In this document: positions 43,023 through 51,687 of the stretch, piece by piece
Numbering within the stretch: position 1 is the stretch's first letter
Layout: each line of letters begins with the position of its first letter
Assembly (NCBI RefSeq): GCF_003116585.1
Contig: NZ_QEHM01000006.1
Location: 124,001-188,000, forward strand
Source of the DNA: Albibacillus kandeliae
GTDB taxonomy: Bacteria > Pseudomonadota > Alphaproteobacteria > Rhodobacterales > Rhodobacteraceae
Direction of reading: 5' to 3'
Length of the DNA stretch: 64,000 nt
Position numbers and translations under genes: made by a program
Notes under the pieces: model-generated
What the model was told of the DNA's origin: nothing
The model's database searches: none
The model's input: the letters and a program-made list of their open reading frames with translations, nothing else

Positions 43023-43404
43023 TTGGGGAGTCCTTGGTTTTTCTTGTCACTCGACAAGTGAACCCATGAACTACGCTGCGGGTTCCGCAACACGATTTCG
43101 CGGACACGCGATTTTTGAGCGATCCGCCGCCCAAGGCTCGGCGCGCCCTTGCCGGTTCCCGGCTCCGCACGGTGAAAAAAGTCGGGCGGAGCAGCATCCA
43201 CGATGCGGTCCCGCCCGACCAGGGAAGGGGTACGGAAATTGTGATTTGCGGTCTCGGTTCCGGACGGACCAAAGCCCACGCTTGCGACACTGCGGCCAAA
43301 CGTGGGTTTCGCCAAGCCGCCTGCCGCGACCTGCCTGCTTTGGGCCGAATCGCGCCGAAATGCTCTGGCCGCCCGCAAGTTCATGCCGAAAACGGCCGCA
43401 TGGC
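43023..43404. other. Intergenic region with terminator and structured segment, 382 bp
   Basis: This gap contains a strong leftward terminator (43174-43219) lying 185 bp beyond the end of the upstream gene, a second stem (43271-43309, AAAGCCCACG/CGTGGGTTT), and no protein-coding frame I trust. It could be a long 3' UTR or carry a leftward small RNA ending at the terminator. Confidence 0.5.
43174..43219 (-). terminator. Rho-independent terminator
   Basis: On the minus strand GTCGGGCGG...CCGCCCGAC, with an inner GCATC-GTG-GATGC stem, is followed by TTTTTTC. A long GC-rich stem with a clean T run makes it one of the strongest terminators in the window. Confidence 0.88.
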
Positions 43405-43770
43405 TCATTCGAAAGCCTCCGGGAACGTCTGGCGCGCCACGTCCGCATCGATGCGCAGCAGCGCCTCGTAGCTTTCCGGGTCGAACGGCTCTTCGGCCGG
43501 AACCACCTCGCGCCCGAACAGCCAGCTCAGCCGTCCGGCATCGAGGTTGCCGCGCTCGAAGGGTTCCTCGCCGAAATGGTACCACAGCGCCTCCATGAAG
43601 GCGCTGTCGGCCCGCCGGTCGGCCGCTTTGCGGTCGCGGAACCGCTCGCGGCGGATGATCTCCGTCACGCCCTTGGGATTGGGTCTGCGGATGGTGAACT
43701 GGTAATCGGTGCCGGGCAGTCGCCCGGGAAAACCACGGTGTTTGAGCATGTAGGCGTCCTTGCCGGCCAT
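43405..43770 (-). CDS. Conserved hypothetical protein
   Basis: The 121-residue protein begins MAGKDAYMLKHRGFPGRLPG and has many charged residues, a Trp-containing block (LWYHFGEEPFE) and no membrane segment. The start ATG 43770 overlaps the stop of the DUF6497-like gene by one base (TGATG), which fixes it over an in-frame ATG 21 nt upstream. No family known to me; probably cytoplasmic. Confidence 0.72.
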   Translation of the reverse strand: MAGKDAYMLKHRGFPGRLPGTDYQFTIRRPNPKGVTEIIRRERFRDRKAADRRADSAFMEALWYHFGEEPFERGNLDAGRLSWLFGREVVPAEEPFDPESYEALLRIDADVARQTFPEAFE

Positions 43771-44273
43771 CAGAAGCCCTCCCAGATACACTGGCCGTCG
43801 TCGGGCCGGTAGGCCTCGAAATACTGCGTCGCCTCGGGGTCGGCGCTGCCAAAGGGAAGCTCGCGGTCGGCAAGGGAAATCACCACGCGCGCGGCCTCGA
43901 TCCCCTCGCGTTCGAGGTAGGGCAGCGCATAGGTGGCGCAGAGATCGTCGATATCGCCCGCCGCCGCGTCATGACCGACCGAGCCGCCCTCGCGCGCGAT
44001 GCCTGGCGCGACAAAGCGGAACCGCACCCAGATCTCGCCGGGGCTGTCGTCGATCAGTACCTCGCTCAGAACGACGTCCTGCCCCGAGGGTACTTCCACG
44101 GCATCAAGCGCGCGCACCGGTGGCGCGGCGAGCAACAGCAGGGATAATGCGGAAATGGCAAAGGGACCAAATCCGCGACCCCGACCCCACCCTTGCGGGC
44201 GGGCTCCTCCTGTCGGGGTCGCAGGCGCGCCGCTAGTTGCGCGCGCTATCTCTTGGTCCGCTGGACGGATCAT
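43770..44273 (-). CDS. DUF6497-like secreted protein
   Basis: The protein is up to 167 residues, but the first 30 or so are unusual; a hydrophobic signal-like segment (FAISALSLLLLAAPPVRALDA) lies at about 36-56, so the true start may be inside the frame. The mature part, VEVPSGQDVVLSEVLIDD...WVRFRFVAPGI..GG and ending CIWEGF, fits the DUF6497 family of Rhodobacterales. Likely periplasmic. Coupled to the following gene by a 1-nt overlap. Confidence 0.7.
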   Translation of the reverse strand: MIRPADQEIARATSGAPATPTGGARPQGWGRGRGFGPFAISALSLLLLAAPPVRALDAVEVPSGQDVVLSEVLIDDSPGEIWVRFRFVAPGIAREGGSVGHDAAAGDIDDLCATYALPYLEREGIEAARVVISLADRELPFGSADPEATQYFEAYRPDDGQCIWEGF

Positions 44274-44822
44274 GACGCATTTTCGCCCGTTGTGTCAAAT
44301 TCTGCACGAGTTTTAGTCGAAGATTTTTTCGACGCTGCGGAACATGCAGTTTCGGCGCGGGTGTTGCGCCCCTGCATCGGCGGAAAAACCGGCGCTCCGC
44401 CATGCCCGTCGCCTGTAACAACTGTCCAAATATTGTATGAAAAATCAGTGGCTACGCAGCATACAGCGGCATACCGGAGCATCTCTCCACGCGCGCCCGA
44501 ATTAAATTCGAGCGCTGAATTATTGTTTGTTTTCATGCGCGTTTTTTCATCCGCGCCGCGCCGGTCGTGATTAATTTTCCGCGCCGATCCGGTCCGAAGG
44601 GATGCATGTACTGACCTTTTAACGCGTTCAGGACGAATCGCCCGCCCCGCGCCGGGCATCCGGCGAATCACGCCCCGCCCCGCCTGCAGGCGCAGGTCGG
44701 TCGGGTGCGTCCCGGCGATGTCCCAGAAATCGGTCATTGTCATTCCACGTCCGGTTGAGCGGCCCACGAGGCCAAAACGAAGGCACTGGGGCGGCATCGG
44801 GCCGCCCCGGAGGACACCCCGC
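44274..44822. other. AT-rich intergenic region between pccB and the DUF6497-like gene, 549 bp
   Basis: This gap has markedly lower GC around 44280-44600 and contains palindromes: GCGCcCGAATTaAATTCGaGCGC (44493-44515, one mismatched pair) and GTCGAA-gatttt-TTCGAC (44316-44333). A weak GC hairpin (44787-44807) just after pccB may end its transcript. One open minus-strand frame (44741 leftward) has no family or Shine-Dalgarno support. It must contain the promoter of the DUF6497-like operon. Confidence 0.55.
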
Positions 44823-46355
44823 TCAGAGCGGGATGTTGTTGTGCTTCTTCCAGGGGTTCTCGAGCTTCTTGTTGCGCAGCGAGGCAAAGGCCCGGCACAC
44901 CCGCCGACGGGTCGAATGCGGCATGATCACCTCGTCGATGAAACCGCGCTCGGCCGCCACGAAGGGGTTCGCGAACCGGTCCTCGTAGACCCTGGTGTGC
45001 TGCGCGATCTTCTCTGCATCGCCCAGGTCGGCGCGATAGATGATCTCGGTCGCCCCCTTGGCCCCCATCACCGCGATCTCGGCAGTGGGCCACGCATAGT
45101 TGAAGTCGCCGCGCAGGTGCTTGGAGGCCATCACGTCATAGGCCCCGCCATAGGCCTTGCGGGTAATCACCGTGACCTTCGGCACCGTCGCCTCGCCATA
45201 GGCGAACAGCAGCTTGGCCCCGTGCTTGATCACGCCGCCATATTCCTGCGTCGTCCCGGGCAGAAAGCCCGGCACGTCCACAAAGGTCAGGATCGGGATT
45301 TCGAAGCAGTCGCAGAAGCGCACGAAACGCGCGGCCTTCTTCGAGGAGTCGATGTCGAGACATCCCGCCAGCACCATCGGCTGGTTCGCGACCACGCCCA
45401 CGGTCTGCCCTTCAAGCCGCATGAAGCCGGTGATGATGTTCTTCGCGTGCTCCTGCTGAATCTCGTAGAAATCGCCCTCGTCCGCGACTTTGAGAATCAG
45501 TTCCTTCATGTCGTAGGGCGTGTTCGCATTCTCGGGAATCAGGGTGTCGAGACTGTTGTCGATGCGGCCCGGCTCGTCGAAAAACGGCCTCACAGGCGGT
45601 TTCTCGCGGTTGTTCAGCGGCAGGAAATCGACCAGCCGGCGCACTTCGGCCAGCGCCTCGACGTCGTTCTCGAACGCCCCGTCGGCCACGGAGGACTTCT
45701 TGGTATGGGTCGAGGCACCGCCCAGTTCCTCGGCCGTGACGACCTCGTTGGTGACCGTCTTCACCACGTCGGGGCCGGTCACGAACATGTAAGAGGTATC
45801 CTTCACCATGAAGATGAAGTCGGTCATCGCCGGAGAGTAAACAGCACCGCCCGCGCAGGGGCCCATGATCACGCTGATCTGGGGCACCACGCCGCTGGCC
45901 ATGATGTTGCGCTGGAACACGTCCGCATACCCGGCGAGCGAGGCAACGCCCTCCTGGATGCGCGCGCCGCCGGAATCGTTCAGCCCGATGACCGGCGCGC
46001 CGTTCTGCACCGCCATGTCCATGATCTTGCAGATTTTCTGCGCGTGGGTCTCGGACAGCGAGCCGCCGAAAACGGTGAAATCCTGACTGAAGACATAGAC
46101 CATCCGGCCGTTGACCGTGCCCCAGCCGGTGACCACGCCGTCGCCATAGGGTCGGTCCTGCTCCATCCCGAAGTCGGTGCAGCGATGGGCCACGAACATG
46201 TCGAATTCCTCGAAGCTGCCTTCGTCCAGCAGCAGCTCGATCCGCTCGCGCGCGGTCAGCTTGCCACGGCCGTGCTGCGCATCGATCCGACGCTGTCCGC
46301 CGCCCTCACGGGCGCGCTCGCGGCGGTTTTCCAGCTCGGTCAGGATATCTTTCAT
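44823..46355 (-). CDS. pccB: Propionyl-CoA carboxylase beta subunit
   Basis: The 510-residue carboxyltransferase transfers CO2 from biotin on PccA to propionyl-CoA. It has [46 protein letters not shown] (acyl-CoA oxyanion hole) and [15 protein letters not shown], all typical of PccB. ATG 46355 is chosen because AGAGGGG lies upstream and homologues begin MKDILTELE; the frame is open further upstream but runs into the regulatory sites. Two GCAAA-N3-GCAAA repeats in front of the gene are probable PccR sites. Confidence 0.96.
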   Translation of the reverse strand: MKDILTELENRRERAREGGGQRRIDAQHGRGKLTARERIELLLDEGSFEEFDMFVAHRCTDFGMEQDRPYGDGVVTGWGTVNGRMVYVFSQDFTVFGGSLSETHAQKICKIMDMAVQNGAPVIGLNDSGGARIQEGVASLAGYADVFQRNIMASGVVPQISVIMGPCAGGAVYSPAMTDFIFMVKDTSYMFVTGPDVVKTVTNEVVTAEELGGASTHTKKSSVADGAFENDVEALAEVRRLVDFLPLNNREKPPVRPFFDEPGRIDNSLDTLIPENANTPYDMKELILKVADEGDFYEIQQEHAKNIITGFMRLEGQTVGVVANQPMVLAGCLDIDSSKKAARFVRFCDCFEIPILTFVDVPGFLPGTTQEYGGVIKHGAKLLFAYGEATVPKVTVITRKAYGGAYDVMASKHLRGDFNYAWPTAEIAVMGAKGATEIIYRADLGDAEKIAQHTRVYEDRFANPFVAAERGFIDEVIMPHSTRRRVCRAFASLRNKKLENPWKKHNNIPL

Positions 46356-46423
46356 GTGCGTGCGTCCCCTCTGAATGTGGCGCGAGCATATCGACAATCG
46401 ATCGCGCCCCATAGGAATTTCTG

Positions 46424-46436
46424 GCAAATTTGCAAA
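46424..46436. promoter_or_regulatory. Putative PccR site 1 (GCAAATTTGCAAA) in front of pccB
   Basis: GCAAA-TTT-GCAAA, read as TTTGC-AAA-TTTGC in the direction of pccB, lies 69-81 bp upstream of the pccB start. It contains the octamer TTTGCAAA known, as I recall, from the Rhodobacter PccR motif. A second copy lies at 46464-46476, 40 bp further upstream. Confidence 0.6.
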
Positions 46437-46463
46437 CGAAATGCTTTGCGCGAGAGGTGACTT

Positions 46464-46476
46464 GCAAAGTCGCAAA
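46464..46476. promoter_or_regulatory. Putative PccR site 2 (GCAAAGTCGCAAA) in front of pccB
   Basis: A second GCAAA-N3-GCAAA repeat, same orientation as site 1 and 40 bp further from pccB. An isolated TTTGC (46445-46449) lies between the two. Confidence 0.6.
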
Positions 46477-46593
46477 TCCGCCGATCGTGGCAATCCTAAG
46501 GAAAACCTGGCTGCAGCCGGTCATACAATCGCCTAATCTCCCCGGCAAAAGGGCCGAAATGGAAACAGGCCCCTACCCTGAGGATTCGAGCTG

Positions 46594-47850
46594 ATGGCAA
46601 AACCCAACCTGGCCGCAATGCAATTTTCGTTCATCGCGGATTCCGACGCGATCAACACGACCAGTTCCACCCCCTACACGATCACCTACCAGTTCGCGAC
46701 CACCAGCCAGCCGAACGACCTGCCCACCAGCTCTGAATATGACGGTTGGACGGCAATGACTGCCGCCGAGAAAGCGGCAATCCAGCAGGTCTTCGACATC
46801 CTCGAGACCTTCCTCAACGTCGAATTCGTCGAAGTGACGGGAAAGAGCGACCCGGACCTCAACCTCGGCAAGGTCGACCTCGACGCAGGGATCTCGGGCT
46901 ATGGTGGCCTCTCTGTCAGCTACTTTGGAACCGGGATCGGAACCTGGGACGGTTACGCCGTCTTCGACAACGCGCTCGACCTCAGCGACAGCGATCAGTT
47001 CAACCTGCTGCTGCACGAGATCGGCCACGCCCTCGGCCTCAAACACCCGTTCGACGGCGACACCGCGCTCTCCGATGCCTACGACACCAACAAGTACACG
47101 GTGATGTCCTATGACGACAATCCGGACACCGGAGGGCTGAGCGACACCTACATGCTCTACGATGTCTATGCGCTGCAGGACATCTGGGGATCGGCGTCCT
47201 ACAACAAGGGCGCGACGACCTACACCGGCCCGCGCACCGACACCGTCGACGTGATCTGGGACACCGGCGGCAAGGACACCTTCGATGCGTCCTCCTATTC
47301 CAACGACGTCACGCTGGACCTGCGCGGCGGCCAATTCTCGCAGTTCGGCGACTACGAGGACGTGGTGATCGCCTATGGCACCAAGATCGAGAATGCCACC
47401 GGCGGCAGCGGCGATGACACCATCATCGGCAACCTGCTGGACAACATCCTGATCGGCGGCGAGGGCCGCGATATTCTGCGCGGCCGCAACGGCGACGATA
47501 CCATTCAGGGTGGCACCCAGGGCGACCGCCTGTCCGGCAACCTCGGCAACGACACGCTGAGCGGTCAGGGCGGGCGCGACAAGCTGAACGGCGGCCAGGG
47601 CGACGACCTGCTCTACGGCGGCGCGGGCAAGGACAAGTTCGTCTTCGGCCTCGGCTATGACAACGACCAGATCCTCGACTTCCAGGATGGCCTGGACCGG
47701 ATCAAGTTCAACGATCTCGGCACCGTTGAAGACGTGCTGGGATACGCCACGCAGGATGGCGACAACGTCGTGTTCGATTTCGGCGACGGCGACAGCCTGA
47801 CGGTCTGGAACACCACCATCGCCGCAGTCAGCGACGATATCTTCGTCTGA
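46594..47850 (+). CDS. Serralysin-type secreted metalloprotease with RTX repeats
   Basis: The 418-residue M10-family protein has the zinc motif HEIGHALGLKHP (about residue 141) and the Met-turn YTVMSYDD. Calcium-binding RTX repeats follow from about 268, e.g. GGSGDDTIIGN, GGEGRDIL, GRNGDDTIQGG, GNDTLSG, GGQGDDLLYGG, then AGKDKFVFGLG. No N-terminal signal peptide is present, as expected for type I secretion; the exporter (ABC/MFP/TolC) is not in the window. AGGA lies 9 nt before ATG 46594. It is divergent from pccB and sits in the interval between pccB and pccR. Confidence 0.92.
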   Translation: MAKPNLAAMQFSFIADSDAINTTSSTPYTITYQFATTSQPNDLPTSSEYDGWTAMTAAEKAAIQQVFDILETFLNVEFVEVTGKSDPDLNLGKVDLDAGISGYGGLSVSYFGTGIGTWDGYAVFDNALDLSDSDQFNLLLHEIGHALGLKHPFDGDTALSDAYDTNKYTVMSYDDNPDTGGLSDTYMLYDVYALQDIWGSASYNKGATTYTGPRTDTVDVIWDTGGKDTFDASSYSNDVTLDLRGGQFSQFGDYEDVVIAYGTKIENATGGSGDDTIIGNLLDNILIGGEGRDILRGRNGDDTIQGGTQGDRLSGNLGNDTLSGQGGRDKLNGGQGDDLLYGGAGKDKFVFGLGYDNDQILDFQDGLDRIKFNDLGTVEDVLGYATQDGDNVVFDFGDGDSLTVWNTTIAAVSDDIFV

Positions 47851-47990
47851 CGTCGCGGCCCGTCCGGGCCCGGAGTTGGACTCATTCCAGGTTAAGCATT
47901 GGCCCGGCCCATCGGTCGGGCTATATGCGTTTTCATAAATCCTTTCCGCCAGGATGGGACTTCCACCAATTTGATTGCAGCCGTCCCCAC

Positions 47991-49205
47991 ATGTCCGATT
48001 CCGTCACTGTCCGTTTTCTGGACAGAACCACCGCTCCCCATGTCTCCACGCTGATCTTCGTCGCGGGCCTGTCGGCACTGGCGATGAACATCTTCCTGCC
48101 CAGCCTCAACGACATGGCCGAGTACTTCGACGCGGACTACGGGCTGCTGCAACTCTCGGTCGCGCTCTACCTCGCGGTGAACGCCGGGCTGCAGATGCTG
48201 ATCGGCCCCATCTCGGACCGGTTCGGGCGGCGGCCGATCATCCTCGGCGGCTGCGTCATCTTCCTGCTCGCCACGCTCGGCTGCCTGTTCGCCACCTCGG
48301 CCTTTACCTTCCTTGCCTTCCGCATGTGCCAGTCCTGCGTCGCCGTGGCGATGGTGCTCAGCCGGGCGGCGGTGCGCGACATGTATACCGCCGACAAGGC
48401 GGCCAGCATGATCGGCTACGTCACGATGGGCATGGCCGTGGTGCCGATGATCGGGCCGGTGATCGGTGGCCTGCTGGGGCAGGCTTTCGGCTGGCACGCC
48501 TCCTTCTGGCTGCTCTTCGTGCTCGGGGTGCTGACCGTCGGGCTGGTCTACCTCGACTTCGGCGAGACCGCGAAGAAAAGCACCAAGTCCCTCGTGGCGC
48601 AGTTCCGCGACTACCCCGAACTGCTGACCTCGCCGCGCTTCTGGGGCTACTCGCTGGCCTGCGGCTTTTCCTCGGGCTCGTTCTTCGCCTACCTCGGCGG
48701 CGCGCCCTTCGTCGGGAACGAGGTCTATGGCCTCAATCCCGCCCAGTTGGGCCTGTCCTTCGGCGCCCCGGCCATCGGCTATTTCTCGGGCAACTTCGTC
48801 ACCGCCCGCTTCGCCGTGCGCTACGGCATCAACCGCATGGTGTTCTGGGGCAGCCTCATCATCTGCCTCGGCGTCGCACTGGCCCTATTGCTCTCGACGA
48901 TCGGCATCGACAGCGCGCTGACCTTCTTCGGCTGCATGATCCTCGTCGGCCTCGGCAACGGCATGTGCATCCCGAACGCCACCGCAGGCGCGCTCTCGGT
49001 CCGTCCGCATCTCGCCGGAACCGCCTCGGGCCTCAGTGGCGCGATCATGCTCGGCGGCGGCGCGGCACTCAGTGCATTGGCGGGCGCGATGCTCACCCCC
49101 GGCAGCGGCGCCTCGCCCCTGCTCTGGATCATGCTCGGCACCTCCGCGCTCGGCTTCGCCTCCATCCTGCTGGTCATCTTCCGCGAGCGTCAGCTGGGTC
49201 TCTGA
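47991..49205 (+). CDS. Bcr/CflA-like MFS exporter
   Basis: The roughly 404-residue protein has twelve predicted helices and the MFS loop GPISDRFGRRPIILGG. The placement of charges (RAAVRDMY in the TM4 region) fits the Bcr/CflA drug-exporter group of 12-TMS MFS transporters, which extrude antibiotics or, in some members, cysteine or sugars. ATG 47991 (MSDSVTVRF) is preferred to the longer frame from 47925, whose extra 22 residues do not look like MFS N termini; neither start has a clear Shine-Dalgarno. Substrate unknown. Confidence 0.87.
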   Translation: MSDSVTVRFLDRTTAPHVSTLIFVAGLSALAMNIFLPSLNDMAEYFDADYGLLQLSVALYLAVNAGLQMLIGPISDRFGRRPIILGGCVIFLLATLGCLFATSAFTFLAFRMCQSCVAVAMVLSRAAVRDMYTADKAASMIGYVTMGMAVVPMIGPVIGGLLGQAFGWHASFWLLFVLGVLTVGLVYLDFGETAKKSTKSLVAQFRDYPELLTSPRFWGYSLACGFSSGSFFAYLGGAPFVGNEVYGLNPAQLGLSFGAPAIGYFSGNFVTARFAVRYGINRMVFWGSLIICLGVALALLLSTIGIDSALTFFGCMILVGLGNGMCIPNATAGALSVRPHLAGTASGLSGAIMLGGGAALSALAGAMLTPGSGASPLLWIMLGTSALGFASILLVIFRERQLGL

Positions 49206-49222
49206 CCCCTTGCCGGGCACGC

Positions 49223-49260
49223 TTTGCAAACATACCCTGCCGACGTCGCAAACCTGCAAA
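49223..49260. promoter_or_regulatory. Putative PccR site in front of pccR
   Basis: The palindromic octamer TTTGCAAA (49223-49230) and, 17 bp downstream of its end, the direct repeat GCAAACCTGCAAA (49248-49260) lie 20-60 bp before the pccR start. The GCAAA-N3-GCAAA repeat is the same pattern as at pccB, suggesting autoregulation. Confidence 0.6.
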
Positions 49261-49280
49261 GCGACGTTGGAGGGATGCCC

Positions 49281-50681
49281 GTGGCCAACCAGAAGCTCTA
49301 CGCCGGTGCCAAGCTGCGCGAGATGCGCGCGCGCTTCAGCCTGACCCAGAAGGATTTCGCCGCCAAGCTGGGCGTCTCCCTGCCCTACCTGAACCAGATG
49401 GAGAACAACAACCGTCCGGTCTCGACCACGGTCGTCCTCGCCCTTGCGCAGGAATTCGGGATGGATGTTACCGAGCTGACCAGCGGCGACAGCGAGCGCC
49501 TTGTCAGCGACATGCGCGAGGCGCTGGCCGATCCGGTCTTTGCCGACAGCGCGCCGCCCGTGGCCGACCTGCGGCTCGCCGCCTCCAACGCCCCCGCCCT
49601 CGCCCGCGCCTTCATCGAACTCCACCGCGCCTACCGCCGGATGCACGAACGCCTCGCCTCGCTCGACGAGGCGCTTGGCCGTGACGACGCCCGCCTTCAG
49701 GCCAGCCCCTGGGACGAGGTCCGCGACTTCTTCCACTACTGCGACAACTACATCGACGCGATGGACCGCGCCGCCGAAAGCCTCTCGGCCCAGGCCCAGG
49801 ACGGGCAGAGCATCCGCGACGTCGCCCTTGCCCGCCTCGCCCGGCTCGGGATCACGGTGGAAGTGGCCGAGGGCGAGTCGCTGCGCCGTTTCGATCCGCG
49901 CGCGCGGGTCCTGCACATCTCGTCGCGCGCCACGCCCTCGACCCAGACCTTCCAGCTGCTGCTGCAACTGGCCCTGCTCGAACATGACAAGCTGATCGAG
50001 GCGACCCTCGATTTCGCCCGCTTCCACAGCGAAGAGGCACGTGCCATCGCCAAGATCGGGCTCGCCAACTACTTCGCCGGGGCGGCCCAGATGCCCTACA
50101 GCGCCTTCCTTGCCGCCGCGCAGGAATGCCGCCACGATCTCGAAATCCTCTCGGCCCGGTTCGGCGCCTCGGTCGAACAGGTCGCGCACCGCCTCTCGAC
50201 CCTGCAGCGCCCCGGCAACAAGGGGATCCCTTTCTTCTTCGTCCGCGTCGATCAGGCCGGCACCATCACCAAGCGGCACAGCGCCACCCGCCTCCAGTTC
50301 GCGCGCTTCGGCGGGGCCTGCCCCCTGTGGAACGTGCATCGCGCTTTCGAAACCCCCGGCCGCTTCCTGCTGCAACTGGCCGAAACCCCGGACGGCGTGC
50401 GGTACATCAGCCTTGCACGGGACGTGTCCAAGTCCGGCGGCTCCTACGGGGCGCCGGTCCGCCGCTACGCCATTTCGCTGGGCTGCGAGGTGCGCCACGC
50501 CGACAGCCTCGTCTATGCCGACAACCTCGACGTCACCAATGCCTCGGCCTTCGAACCCATCGGCATTTCCTGCCGCATCTGCGAGCGCAAGACCTGCCAC
50601 CAGCGCTCGGTCCCGCCGCTCGAACGGCGGCTGACCATCAACAACGACGAGCGCGGCGTGCTGCCCTACCAGGTGGGCTGA
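49281..50681 (+). CDS. pccR: PccR-type short-chain fatty acyl-CoA regulator (XRE family)
   Basis: The 466-residue protein has an N-terminal HTH (LREMRARFSLTQKDFAAKLG, about 10-60) and the large C-terminal ligand part of the ScfR group (RamB/PrpC2/MccR-like). Conserved cysteines appear near the end (SCRICERKTCHQR), the DUF2083/zinc-like segment. In Rhodobacter sphaeroides PccR controls propionyl-CoA carboxylase genes. The GTG at 49281 is chosen as start: GGAGGG ends 6 nt upstream, whereas ATG 49275 would directly abut the Shine-Dalgarno. Here pccR is about 2.9 kb from pccB, with two unrelated genes between. Confidence 0.93.
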   Translation: MANQKLYAGAKLREMRARFSLTQKDFAAKLGVSLPYLNQMENNNRPVSTTVVLALAQEFGMDVTELTSGDSERLVSDMREALADPVFADSAPPVADLRLAASNAPALARAFIELHRAYRRMHERLASLDEALGRDDARLQASPWDEVRDFFHYCDNYIDAMDRAAESLSAQAQDGQSIRDVALARLARLGITVEVAEGESLRRFDPRARVLHISSRATPSTQTFQLLLQLALLEHDKLIEATLDFARFHSEEARAIAKIGLANYFAGAAQMPYSAFLAAAQECRHDLEILSARFGASVEQVAHRLSTLQRPGNKGIPFFFVRVDQAGTITKRHSATRLQFARFGGACPLWNVHRAFETPGRFLLQLAETPDGVRYISLARDVSKSGGSYGAPVRRYAISLGCEVRHADSLVYADNLDVTNASAFEPIGISCRICERKTCHQRSVPPLERRLTINNDERGVLPYQVG

Positions 50682-50688
50682 TCCGGCC

Positions 50689-51519
50689 TCAGATCGCGGT
50701 GGCCGAGATTACGACAGAAGGCAGCGGCACGGTCCACGGCCCCACCTCGCCCAGTTCCTTCCGGACCCGCGCCGCCACTGCCGCGCGGATGGCCGCCGCG
50801 TTCGCCTCGGGCTGGCGGCCCAGCAGCGCCGCGCCCCGCACCGTTCCCTCAAGGAAATGGTCATAGGGCGCGCCAGGGTCGTCCACCGTCCAGACGCTGG
50901 GCACGTAATCGAAGTTGATGCGCGAGAACCCGGCCTCTTCCAGCGCCGGAATCGCGAAGGAGCGCACCGCGAAATCGCTGGGGCCCGGCCCCGGCGGCAG
51001 GGCAAGCGCCGGATCGCCGTACTGTTCTGCGGCCTCGAAGACATAGGTCAGCGCGCTGGCCACGTCCTGCCCGTCCCAGACAGAGAAGGCGAGTCTGCCG
51101 CCCGGTCGCAGCACCCGCCGCGCCTCGGCCAGCGCAACCGCCGGGTCGGGAACGTGCGCGATGCCGAACCCGATGGTGACCGCGTCAAAGCGGGCGTCGC
51201 CAAAGGGCAGTTGCATGGCATTGCCGGGAATGAAGGTCGCCGCCGGGACCCGCGCCCGCGCCAGTTCAAGCATGGCGGGCGAGAAATCCAGCCCCGTCAC
51301 ATGGGCCTCGACCCGGATCAGCGCCTCGGTGACGATCCCGTGTCCGCAGCAGATGTCGAGCGCATCGTCCCCCCGCCCCGCGCCGGATTGCGCCACCAGC
51401 GTCGGCACCGATTGCAGCGCCGCGAGCGTGAATTCCCTGGCATAGCCCTGCACGACATCCGGGCGGGCCCAGATGTCTTTCTCCAGTGCCGCGAAATCCC
51501 CGTGCTTCGCTCTGTCCAT
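50689..51519 (-). CDS. Class I SAM-dependent methyltransferase
   Basis: The 276-residue protein has the SAM-binding motif DALDICCGHGIVTEAL (motif I, about residue 52) and later VTGLDFSPAMLELAR, AVTIGFGIAHVPDP and RRVLRPGGRLAFSVWDG, typical of UbiE/Methyltransf_11-like enzymes on small molecules. The C-terminal half could bind the acceptor. The substrate is unknown. It is convergent with pccR, 7 bp apart. Confidence 0.88.
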   Translation of the reverse strand: MDRAKHGDFAALEKDIWARPDVVQGYAREFTLAALQSVPTLVAQSGAGRGDDALDICCGHGIVTEALIRVEAHVTGLDFSPAMLELARARVPAATFIPGNAMQLPFGDARFDAVTIGFGIAHVPDPAVALAEARRVLRPGGRLAFSVWDGQDVASALTYVFEAAEQYGDPALALPPGPGPSDFAVRSFAIPALEEAGFSRINFDYVPSVWTVDDPGAPYDHFLEGTVRGAALLGRQPEANAAAIRAAVAARVRKELGEVGPWTVPLPSVVISATAI

Positions 51520-51687
51520 GGACGGTCCGGGCTGTAATTACCTACCAGATATTCAATTGTTCGAAATTTCGCCGATGTTCGGCATCCTCCAAGCATAGCA
51601 AAGATTTCACGTTGTGTCTCGAAGGGCTTGCGTTCCCGGGGCGTTCGCGTTTCCCTCCGCCCGACAACCAAGTTCCGGGAGAGCACA

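Noticed and set aside
44270-44741. Minus-strand ORF in the AT-rich gap by pccB
   Set aside because: Mixed composition without motifs, no ribosome binding site; it overlaps palindromes that look regulatory.
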